DNA of 64,000 nucleotides, from positions 250,001 to 314,000 of the forward strand of contig JAIBCC010000003.1 of NCBI GenBank assembly GCA_019694395.1. Reading direction: 5' to 3'. Below the pieces are notes generated by a model. The model searched no databases. It had not been told where the DNA came from and worked only from the letters and a program-made list of their open reading frames with translations. Position numbers and translations under genes: made by a program. This document shows, in pieces, positions 1 through 5,736 of this stretch (positions are counted from its first letter, which is position 1; every line of letters begins with the position of its first letter). Source of the DNA: Pyrinomonadaceae bacterium. Its GTDB lineage: Bacteria > Acidobacteriota > Blastocatellia > Pyrinomonadales > Pyrinomonadaceae.

Positions 1-362
1 ATATGGCTTATGTCGTTTCGGCAAATTCGGGTGGACTGGCGGATATTTCGATTCCCGAAAATTCGACTGACGGCGGCTCGAAAATCGTTGATTACAAAGG
101 ATTGATAATTGCCGAAACCGGACAAGGCGAATCAATTAACGCCTTTGCCGAGATTGATTTAGCCGCACTTCGCAGAAATCGGAGACGTGCGGGAATGGCA
201 AATATTTTATCCCGTCAACGCTTTGAACTTTTTGCCGAATCTTACGCTAAAAACTCGTTTTATCCCGCCAACACGTTATTGGACAAAAAGGCGGAACGCT
301 CGCATTTTGTCGAAACTCAAAAAAATGTGATTGAAAAATTAGTTGAAACAGGGATTATTTAA
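1..362 (+). CDS. Carbon-nitrogen hydrolase (nitrilase family), C-terminal part
   Basis: Only the C-terminal ~120 residues are in the window; the gene enters from the left edge, so the first in-frame ATG at 3 is internal. The sequence AYVVSANSGG, followed by a DYKG..IAE turn, GES and AEIDLAALRRNRR, is the usual end of nitrilase-superfamily amidohydrolases, where the final strand returns to the active-site sandwich. The catalytic Glu-Lys-Cys residues would lie upstream and cannot be checked. Substrate is unknown. The last 26 codons are echoed by a degraded copy at 3578-3634 (see that entry). Family call is good; specific function is open. Confidence 0.75.
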   Translation, partial: MAYVVSANSGGLADISIPENSTDGGSKIVDYKGLIIAETGQGESINAFAEIDLAALRRNRRRAGMANILSRQRFELFAESYAKNSFYPANTLLDKKAERSHFVETQKNVIEKLVETGII

Positions 363-470
363 AAACGATTCTAACTGCATCTACTTTTTACATTTTTCCT
401 TTTACAAAAAATTCCGTTTTTAATCTTGACAAAAAAATCAAGATTAGTTAGTCTAACAATGACAATTTGA

Positions 471-565
471 ACAAGGGGAGTAGATAGCCCTAAAAGGTTC
501 GTTGAAATCGTCAATACAGTTGGAGTAGCCAGCTCGGTTCAACGAAGAAAATATCAAGACCTTGT
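471..565 (+). promoter_or_regulatory. yybP-ykoY manganese riboswitch aptamer
   Basis: The segment carries the conserved blocks of the yybP-ykoY family in order: AAGGGGAGTAG (474-484), ATCGTCAATACA in the middle, a CCAGCTCGGTTCAACG block, and ATCAAGACCTTG at the 3' side. CAAGG at 472-476 pairs with CCTTG at 560-564 to make the P1 stem. The family senses Mn(II) and normally controls Mn exporters (TerC/Alx, MntP). Here the first gene downstream is htpX, with TerC about 1.4 kb further on. The 3' strand of P1 is also used by the terminator that follows, which predicts an on-switch. Confidence 0.85.
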
Positions 566-613
566 GCAGAACTATTTTATTGGAAATATGTTCGCACAGG
601 GTCTTTTTCTTTT
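557..613 (+). terminator. Riboswitch expression-platform terminator
   Basis: The arm AGACCTTGTGCAGAAC (557-572) pairs with GTTCGCACAGGGTCT (590-604), giving about 15 base pairs with one bulged A and one G-U, followed by a T-rich run (604-613). The arm includes CCTTG at 560-564, which also closes P1 of the aptamer, so aptamer and terminator are mutually exclusive. Ligand binding should therefore permit read-through into htpX. Confidence 0.8.
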
Positions 614-640
614 GCGAACAAACAAGGAGAAGTAAGAAAA

Positions 641-1519
641 ATGTTGAATCGTTTCAAAACTGTAGCGTTGTTAGGTCTGTTGACAGGTTTGTTTCTTTTC
701 ATCGGGAACTTATTCGGCGGTTCGTTCGGTTTGGCAATCGCCGTAATTTTAGCAGTTGCGATGAACTTTGGTGCGTATTGGTTTTCGGACAAAATCGTTT
801 TGAAAATGTATAAAGCACAAGAAGTTACATCGAACGAAGCACCTGAGCTTTACGGAATGGTCAAAACTTTGGCGGAGCGGGCAGAAATTCCAATGCCGAA
901 AGTTTATATCATTCCCGAACAAACTCCGAACGCTTTTGCGACAGGACGAAATCCGAAAAATGCGGCGGTTGCCGTGACGGTTGGGATTACGGAATTGCTT
1001 AACCGTGAAGAACTTTTCGGAGTTCTGGCACACGAAATCGGTCATATTAAAAACCGCGATACGCTTGTAATGACCGTCGCCGGTGCAATTGGCGGGGCAA
1101 TCAGTTTTATTGCTGATATGGTCTTTTTCAATGCTCTTTTCGGCGGCTCGGATGACGAAGAAGGCGGAAGTCCAATTGGCGGATTGCTTGGTGTAATGAT
1201 TGCTCCTTTTGCCGCAATGTTGATTCAAATGGCAATTTCTCGGTCACGCGAATTTATTGCCGATGAAACAGGAGCAAAATTGAGCGGAAATCCTCTGGCT
1301 TTAGCTTCAGCTTTAAGAAAAATTGAGGGTTGGAGCAAGGAAGTTCCGATTCATTCAGGTTCGCCTGCGACGGCACATCTTTTCATTATCAACCCGTTTT
1401 CAGGTGGTGGATTAGGCAAACTTTTCAGCACGCATCCGCAAACATCCGAGAGAATTAAACGGCTGGAAGCGATGGATTATCAATCATTTAACCAGTTGAA
1501 TTTGGCTGCTGTGAGCTAA
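641..1519 (+). CDS. htpX: HtpX-like membrane zinc metalloprotease (M48)
   Basis: 292 residues, the normal HtpX length. Two N-terminal membrane segments (about 5-55) precede the M48 domain. The HEIGH motif gives zinc ligands His131 and His135 and catalytic Glu132; the third ligand is Glu204 in REFIADE. Two further hydrophobic stretches lie at about 145-195. HtpX degrades damaged inner-membrane proteins with its active site facing the cytoplasm. The start is supported by AAGGAGAAG upstream of the ATG. The manganese riboswitch and its terminator lie directly upstream, so expression is probably raised by Mn(II). That is an uncommon partner for a quality-control protease and suggests a link to metal or membrane stress. 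Confidence 0.9.
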   Translation: MLNRFKTVALLGLLTGLFLFIGNLFGGSFGLAIAVILAVAMNFGAYWFSDKIVLKMYKAQEVTSNEAPELYGMVKTLAERAEIPMPKVYIIPEQTPNAFATGRNPKNAAVAVTVGITELLNREELFGVLAHEIGHIKNRDTLVMTVAGAIGGAISFIADMVFFNALFGGSDDEEGGSPIGGLLGVMIAPFAAMLIQMAISRSREFIADETGAKLSGNPLALASALRKIEGWSKEVPIHSGSPATAHLFIINPFSGGGLGKLFSTHPQTSERIKRLEAMDYQSFNQLNLAAVS

Positions 1520-1621
1520 ATTCACAAAAGACCCCGACAAAGTTAGGTTTATCGAACTTTGGGCAGGTATCGAACAAAGGGCAGATTTACCAAACTTTGC
1601 TTGGGGCAAAAAAGGAGGAAT

Positions 1622-1771
1622 ATGTTGAAAAGAATTTTGAAGCAGTTGTTGATGAAGTTTATCGGCAAAAAATTCGGGTTTTATCCGAAACCGAAATACT
1701 ACAAACATAAATACTACAAACCTACAAAACACAAAGGTTTGTCTTACAAATTAAAAAAGATTTTTGATTAA
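1622..1771 (+). CDS. Small, very basic Lys/Tyr-rich peptide
   Basis: A 49-residue ORF beginning MLKRILKQLL, with a near-perfect ribosome binding site (AAAGGAGGAA) just before the ATG at 1622; a longer frame starting at 1559 lacks one. The N-terminal half could form an amphipathic helix. The second half is a Lys/Tyr/His repeat of the type KYYKHKYYKPTKHK. There is no signal peptide or acidic residue to speak of until the terminal Asp. I recognise no family. It lies 100 bp after htpX and may be cotranscribed with it under the Mn riboswitch; membrane or nucleic-acid binding is possible but unproven. Confidence 0.55.
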   Translation: MLKRILKQLLMKFIGKKFGFYPKPKYYKHKYYKPTKHKGLSYKLKKIFD

Positions 1772-1808
1772 TTTTATAAGCTTTATGAGTTACGCGGTCG
1801 AAAAAAAT

Positions 1809-1901
1809 ATATTCACAGGGATAGACAGGATGGACAGAGATTTTCTAGTTTTTTATATGAATTTTAATTATCCCTTTTATCCCCTTAATCCCTGTGAATA
1901 T
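1809..1901. repeat. Palindromic intergenic element (14-bp perfect arms)
   Basis: ATATTCACAGGGAT at 1809-1822 is exactly complementary to ATCCCTGTGAATAT at 1888-1901. Inside, the left half reads GATAGACAGGATGGACAG and the right half TATCCCTTTTATCCCC, a degenerate mirror of one another. It separates htpX and the small ORF from terC. Confidence 0.8.
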
Positions 1902-1939
1902 TGCCATTTTCTATCAACTTCGTAACTTCTAGCTTGTTG

Positions 1940-1984
1940 GTAGTTTCAAAAGTAAAAACTAAATTCTTTGGAAATTGAAACTAC
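1940..1984 (+). promoter_or_regulatory. Hairpin in the leader of the TerC gene
   Basis: GTAGTTTCAA (1940-1949) and TTGAAACTAC (1975-1984) form a perfect 10-bp inverted repeat just upstream of the TerC ribosome binding site (AGGAGGG, 2001-2007). There is no T-run, so it is not a terminator; it could be an operator or leader structure. It does not match the yybP-ykoY consensus. Confidence 0.45.
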
Positions 1985-2018
1985 AAACTTATTCAGAACA
2001 AGGAGGGCTATCTACAAA

Positions 2019-3008
2019 GTGGAAAACACTATTTTATTCCCGTTCGCAGAATATTGGTGGTTTTATCTAGGTTTTACAGGTTTTGTTTTATTGATGTTGG
2101 CTCTTGATTTAGGAGTTTTTCATCGCAAGGCACACGAAGTTTCCTTTAAAGAAGCAACGATTTGGAGTGTTGTCTGGATAACTTTAGCCTTAGCTTTTAA
2201 CGGTCTTTTCTATTATTACATAGTTGATAAATTCGGCACGGATACCGGAACGCGGCTTTCGCTCGAATTTTTAACCGGCTACATTGTTGAAAAATCCCTG
2301 TCGGTGGACAACATTTTCATCTTCGTGATGGTTTTCGCCTATTTTGCGATTCCGGCGAAATATCAGCATCGGGTTCTTTTTTACGGAATTATCGGAGCTT
2401 TGATATTCAGGGCGATTTTCATCGCGGCTGGCTCGTGGTTGATGCAGTTCCATTGGGTTATTTACCTTTTTGGAGCATTTTTGATAGTCACGGGAATCAA
2501 GATGATGTTTGCACCGGAAAAGGAGATCGAACCGGAAAAGAATTTTCTGATTCGGCTTTTCAAACGATTTATTCCGGTTACATCACAACTTCACGAGCAG
2601 AAGTTTTTTATCAGAGATAACGGAAAATTATTTGCTACGCCGCTTTTTATCGCACTTTTGTTCCTTGAATTAACCGACGTAATTTTTGCAGTGGACAGCG
2701 TTCCGGCAATCTTTGCATTAACCAAAGAACCGATGATTGTTTTCACTTCTAACATCTTTGCCATCTTAGGTTTGCGGGCAATGTATTTTATGTTGGCGGG
2801 TGCGGTGGATAAATTCTATCTGCTCAAATACGGTTTGTCGGTGGTGTTGGTTTTCGTCGGTTTGAAAATGGTTTGGCTCAATGACGCTTTCGGCGGAAAA
2901 TTTCCGATAACTTATAGTCTGGGATTTATTTTGGGCGTGATCGCAATTTCGGTTTTTGCTTCGCTTTTTTTTCCAAAGGCAGCAAAGATGGAAACTTTAG
3001 AAAATTAA
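2019..3008 (+). CDS. TerC/Alx family membrane protein, probable Mn(II) exporter
   Basis: About 329 residues with eight or nine hydrophobic segments. It contains the two TerC signature repeats: E-x-SLSVDNIFIF near residue 90 and LELTDVIFAVDSVPAIFA near residue 225, whose acidic residues form the metal site. E. coli Alx of this family exports Mn(II) and is controlled by a yybP-ykoY riboswitch, which fits the riboswitch 1.5 kb upstream. I chose the GTG at 2019 because AGGAGGG lies at 2001-2007; a TTG at 1968 would extend the frame but has no site. A TerB-like gene follows 11 bp later, so the two are probably one operon. Confidence 0.88.
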   Translation: MENTILFPFAEYWWFYLGFTGFVLLMLALDLGVFHRKAHEVSFKEATIWSVVWITLALAFNGLFYYYIVDKFGTDTGTRLSLEFLTGYIVEKSLSVDNIFIFVMVFAYFAIPAKYQHRVLFYGIIGALIFRAIFIAAGSWLMQFHWVIYLFGAFLIVTGIKMMFAPEKEIEPEKNFLIRLFKRFIPVTSQLHEQKFFIRDNGKLFATPLFIALLFLELTDVIFAVDSVPAIFALTKEPMIVFTSNIFAILGLRAMYFMLAGAVDKFYLLKYGLSVVLVFVGLKMVWLNDAFGGKFPITYSLGFILGVIAISVFASLFFPKAAKMETLEN

Positions 3009-3019
3009 AAAGAGGTTTT

Positions 3020-3457
3020 ATGAAAAAAAGAAATAATGTTTTTACGGATGTTGAAAGTATTGATGAGTTAAGTGAACAGGAAAAGTCGCTTTTATTTCTA
3101 ACCCCTTTAATCCAAACAGCTTGGGTTTGCGGCGGAGTTTCCCCGCGAGAAAAACAAGTGATTTACAAAGCCGCCCGCGAGGAATCTATTGATGAACGCC
3201 ATCAATTTAACGACATCATTGACGAATGGCTCAAATATCAGCCGAGTCAGATATTTTTCGATGACTGTATTGCTTTGATAAATAATTCGTTGGAAAAAAT
3301 GACGGTCAAAGAAAGGAATTTGCTGAAAACAAAGATTTTGCAACGCTGTAATCAAGTAGCGGCTTCGGCAGGCGGAAAATCTTTGATGGACATAAATCAT
3401 CATATCAGTCCGAATGAGGAACATCTTCTTAATCGTTTGCGGGAAGTTTTAATTTAG
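3020..3457 (+). CDS. TerB-like (tellurite resistance family) protein
   Basis: 145 residues, cytosolic, all-helical. The segment LIQTAWVCGGVSPREKQVIYKAA corresponds to the TerB motif (ala-trp-asp-gly then a helix with an acidic pair), and a second helical half near residues 85-120 ends AGGKSLMDIN. TerB proteins associate with TerC at the membrane and are linked to metal and stress resistance. It lies 11 bp after the TerC gene and is probably cotranscribed. The usual metal-binding acidic residue of the motif appears replaced by Cys-Gly-Gly, so metal binding is uncertain. Confidence 0.7.
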   Translation: MKKRNNVFTDVESIDELSEQEKSLLFLTPLIQTAWVCGGVSPREKQVIYKAAREESIDERHQFNDIIDEWLKYQPSQIFFDDCIALINNSLEKMTVKERNLLKTKILQRCNQVAASAGGKSLMDINHHISPNEEHLLNRLREVLI

Positions 3458-3475
3458 TTTTTTCTACAGGAAAAG

Positions 3476-3544
3476 AGTTGGCAAACAAAACGAACAAGGG
3501 CAGTTTTACGAGCAAAGGGAAATAAAAAGTTTGCTAACTTTTTT
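3476..3544 (+). terminator. Possible terminator after the TerC-TerB pair
   Basis: AGTTGGCAAAC at 3476-3486 pairs with GTTTGCTAACT at 3529-3539 (one mismatch), followed by six Ts. The loop is long (about 42 nt), which makes it a weaker candidate than a compact hairpin. Confidence 0.4.
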
Positions 3545-3577
3545 CAAAGCAAAGATTTAAATAGGAAAATTTATCAA

Positions 3578-3634
3578 ATGAAGGCTAAACGCTCGTTTGT
3601 GATTGAAAAATTAGTTGAGGCTGGAATTATTTAG
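3578..3634 (+). pseudogene. Remnant copy of the nitrilase 3' end
   Basis: The 18-codon frame MKAKRSFVIEKLVEAGII matches the end of the truncated gene at the left edge (KKAERSHFV...VIEKLVETGII) apart from an internal deletion. At DNA level GTGATTGAAAAATTAGTTGA is identical at 3599-3618 and 327-346. The stop lies at 3632-3634 and overlaps the 3' end of the opposite-strand gene. It cannot be a functional enzyme; it is a duplicated gene tail bounding the riboswitch-htpX-terC-terB block. Confidence 0.7.
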
Positions 3635-4364
3635 AAATAGCAAAAACTCCGTCTGCAATTGGCTCATTAACTTTGTATTCCGACCAGAAAACTTCGGTAG
3701 TTTTTGAGCCGTTGTTGTAAATTCTCAAGCTTCGCGGCTGAATGAAATTCACGCCTTTCGCCCATTTGAAATCGTCATAATACCGTTGCTGCAAGCCCAT
3801 TGGAGTTTGAAAAGCGGCGTAGCGAATGAAGAAAGTTTTCCGGTCAACCGCAAAAATCGTGTCGCTCTTTTTCGCGTCGGTCAGCTTGATAAAATAGCAA
3901 GGATGCCCGTCAATTTTATCATCCGGCAGACGAACGATTTTGAAATCAGGGTTTTCGATAAACCGAAAGATTGAAAAGCCGAAATTGTTGCTAAGTCGCA
4001 GAAATTGCTCGTTTTGTTTGGCGACATCACTGAAAATTTCCGAACTGTTTTTCCCGTCAAAAATAAGTTGAAGGAAAGTTTTTCCATCCGATTCGCGTGC
4101 GTCAAAGCGGATTTTTCCGTTGGCAGTATGTGCCGAATCATTTTCCGACGGAAACACACGCCACATTTTATATTCGGTCATTTGGTAGGCTTGATTGTTG
4201 AAATAAAGCGTCGCCGTGCCGGATAATTGCAGAGTTTTCGGTCGCCGCCAATTTTCTCCGCCCGAAGCCGCGATAGTTTTTTTAGCAATTTCAAGCGGAG
4301 AAAATTCCTGTCCATAAACAAAAGAAATTGACAAAAGCAAGATTGGAAAAAAGAGAAGTTTCAT
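3627..4364 (-). CDS. Exported LolA-like protein of unknown role
   Basis: 245 residues with a clear signal peptide (KLLFFPILLLSISFVYGQ, cleavage after Gly18 or Gln). The mature part has the alternating beta pattern of the outer-membrane lipoprotein sorting (LolA/LolB) fold: KTLQLSGTATLYF, KIRFDARESDGKTFLQLIFDG, then DGHPCYFIKLTD...DTIFAVDRKTFFIRYAAF. Acidobacterial genomes have many such stand-alone proteins; ligand and partner are unknown. It is convergent with TerB and its end overlaps the nitrilase remnant. The fold assignment is an inference from pattern, not a database match. Confidence 0.6.
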   Translation of the reverse strand: MKLLFFPILLLSISFVYGQEFSPLEIAKKTIAASGGENWRRPKTLQLSGTATLYFNNQAYQMTEYKMWRVFPSENDSAHTANGKIRFDARESDGKTFLQLIFDGKNSSEIFSDVAKQNEQFLRLSNNFGFSIFRFIENPDFKIVRLPDDKIDGHPCYFIKLTDAKKSDTIFAVDRKTFFIRYAAFQTPMGLQQRYYDDFKWAKGVNFIQPRSLRIYNNGSKTTEVFWSEYKVNEPIADGVFAISK

Positions 4365-4442
4365 AATTCTTTTGTTATTTTTAAATGACGAATCATTGGT
4401 TGAATAAAACCCAATTAAAAATCAACTATTAGCAATTTATAA

Positions 4443-4892
4443 CTAGCCGACCTTTCGTTCATCAATAATGGTCAATTTGGCAAACTCACCGTTCTCAAAA
4501 TGCTGCCATGTGCGGCAACGATGCGTGTCAGATTCCAGTGTAATGATTTCGACAAATTTGTTATTCGGCTGATCTTTATAAATCCAGGTGAGAAAAATAC
4601 AATCACCGTCAACTTCGCAAGACTCGCCTTTAAGCCTTTCATTATCAAATTTTAACCAACCATCTTTGAGCTCGCCCGGAAATTCTTTGACCTCTTGACG
4701 ACCATCTTCCCAAGTATAAACATTTTGTTGACGATACTGGTCAATGCCATTTGTTATGCAGGTCAATTTGCTCTGATGGTGGTCAAGAATTTTGCCGGTT
4801 TTGGCATCAATTTGTGTATAAGTTCCTTCCCAAATGCCATTATGTCTCAGAAAAACAGGAAAAGGGACTGGTTTAGCAGTTGCTTCGCTCAT
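4443..4892 (-). CDS. DUF3598-like calycin-fold protein
   Basis: 149 residues, no signal peptide. The opening FPVFLRHNGIWEGTYTQID and the later YTWEDGRQEVKEFPG and GDCIFLTWIYKD segments resemble DUF3598/calycin proteins, small beta-barrels with a GxW-type N-terminal motif that bind hydrophobic ligands. Here the motif is NGIWEGTYT. It is the second - strand gene after the LolA-like protein; 78 bp separate them and they may share a transcript. Substrate unknown. Confidence 0.5.
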   Translation of the reverse strand: MSEATAKPVPFPVFLRHNGIWEGTYTQIDAKTGKILDHHQSKLTCITNGIDQYRQQNVYTWEDGRQEVKEFPGELKDGWLKFDNERLKGESCEVDGDCIFLTWIYKDQPNNKFVEIITLESDTHRCRTWQHFENGEFAKLTIIDERKVG

Positions 4893-4960
4893 AAAAGATT
4901 ACCTCATTTGTTATAGATTTATAACAAACTAATTTTACAAAAAAAAGAAAAAATCTTCAA

Positions 4961-5213
4961 ATGGTTGATAAACAGGATTTCTCCAATCTCAAATCTGATT
5001 TGGAAAACCACAGCCAAAGTGAAGTTTTTGCTCTTAATTCAAGTATCGGAGCCTATATTTTATTAAGGCATGATTCAGAAGGCTCATTAACTTTTTGGGA
5101 TTTTGCCAAGGAAATGCCGGAAAAGGAGTATTCCTGAAGATCAAACAAAAGCATTTTGGGATTTTTACAAAAAACAAATAATGAAAAGAAGGATGAAATA
5201 TAGAGAAATGTGA
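4961..5213 (+). pseudogene. Small ORF, possibly frameshifted
   Basis: An ATG at 4961 opens a 58-residue frame (MVDKQDFSNLKSDLENHS...) ending at a TGA at 5135-5137. In the next frame a coding-like stretch continues as IPEDQTKAFWDFYKKQIMKR and stops at 5211-5213. Joining the two by a one-base shift near 5125-5135 gives an 83-residue protein in which FWDF occurs twice. I recognise no family. Either it is a short intact ORF or a decayed gene; there is no strong ribosome binding site. Confidence 0.3.
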
Positions 5214-5229
5214 GGGATTACGACTGGCG

Positions 5230-5268
5230 GCGGTCAGGAGGTCATGAGTTTGATCCTCATGGACTCCA
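5230..5268 (+). other. tRNA 3'-half-like fragment
   Basis: ATGAG-TTTGATC-CTCAT (5244-5260) has the geometry of a T arm (5-bp stem, 7-nt loop) and is followed by GGACTCCA like a 3' acceptor strand; it is preceded by GGAGGTC, as in tRNA-Asp. No matching 5' acceptor GGAGTCC lies 60-80 nt upstream, and the loop has T where tRNAs have C56. It is therefore at best a degraded tRNA end or an attachment-site remnant, possibly coincidence. Confidence 0.25.
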
Positions 5269-5288
5269 TCTTTAGAGTTAGTTACTTA

Positions 5289-5319
5289 GAGCATCTTTTA
5301 AGGATGTTCTTTTTTATTT
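5289..5319 (+). terminator. Probable intrinsic terminator
   Basis: GAGCATCTT (5289-5297) pairs with AGGATGTTC (5301-5309), including G-U pairs, around a short loop, followed by TTTTTTATTT. It would end transcription from the small ORF or tRNA-like region before the next gene. Confidence 0.55.
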
Positions 5320-5400
5320 GTCTGAACTACAAAGAGGGCAAATTTCAATAAAAGTTTTCCAAATGACAGTATTTTCGGGTGAAATGTTTAATATAACAGA

Positions 5401-5694
5401 ATGTTCAACAAAGAATTAGTAAATCGGAACGCAAATGGTTATTGGCTTCACTCATCAATTAACCCATCCGAGATTAACTGGATTGATCAACTGCCGGGGG
5501 CTCAAGGAATGGAATTAGTATTTATCACAATGCAGGGTAGTGTCTCACCGGAGCGATATTTAAGGTATCAGAGCGGAGATTACAACATTATGGATTGGAA
5601 CCCGTGTATTTGCGAAGAAGGAGATTGGTTCTTAGTAGGGATTTATGAAACTGAATTCGGACCTGAAGCCTGTTTTGTAACATCACTCATTTAA
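5401..5694 (+). CDS. Hypothetical cytosolic protein, 97 aa
   Basis: A 97-residue frame with ordinary amino-acid composition (MFNKELVNRNANGYWLHSS...), no signal peptide or membrane segment, and two Cys in NPCICEEGDWFLVGIYETEF. The beta-rich pattern suggests a small domain such as an immunity-type protein, but I recognise nothing. No strong ribosome binding site precedes the ATG. It stands alone between a terminator and the convergent regulator gene. Confidence 0.5.
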   Translation: MFNKELVNRNANGYWLHSSINPSEINWIDQLPGAQGMELVFITMQGSVSPERYLRYQSGDYNIMDWNPCICEEGDWFLVGIYETEFGPEACFVTSLI

Positions 5695-5736
5695 TCTGAA
5701 CCTAATCTTCCGAAAAGAGAATTAGTAAGTTTCGTT

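Noticed and set aside
749..1228. Long antisense frames over htpX and similar shadow frames elsewhere (e.g. 38159-38626, 11787-12275, 16005-16484)
   Set aside because: They lie opposite well-supported genes, have unlikely composition and no ribosome binding sites.
1921..2018. A second yybP-ykoY riboswitch before the TerC gene
   Set aside because: The leader has a 10-bp hairpin but lacks the GGGGAGTAG and CAAGACC blocks.
5240..5260. GAGTTTGATCCT at 5246-5257 as the start of a 16S rRNA gene
   Set aside because: Similarity is limited to about 12 nt; the following sequence does not continue as rRNA.
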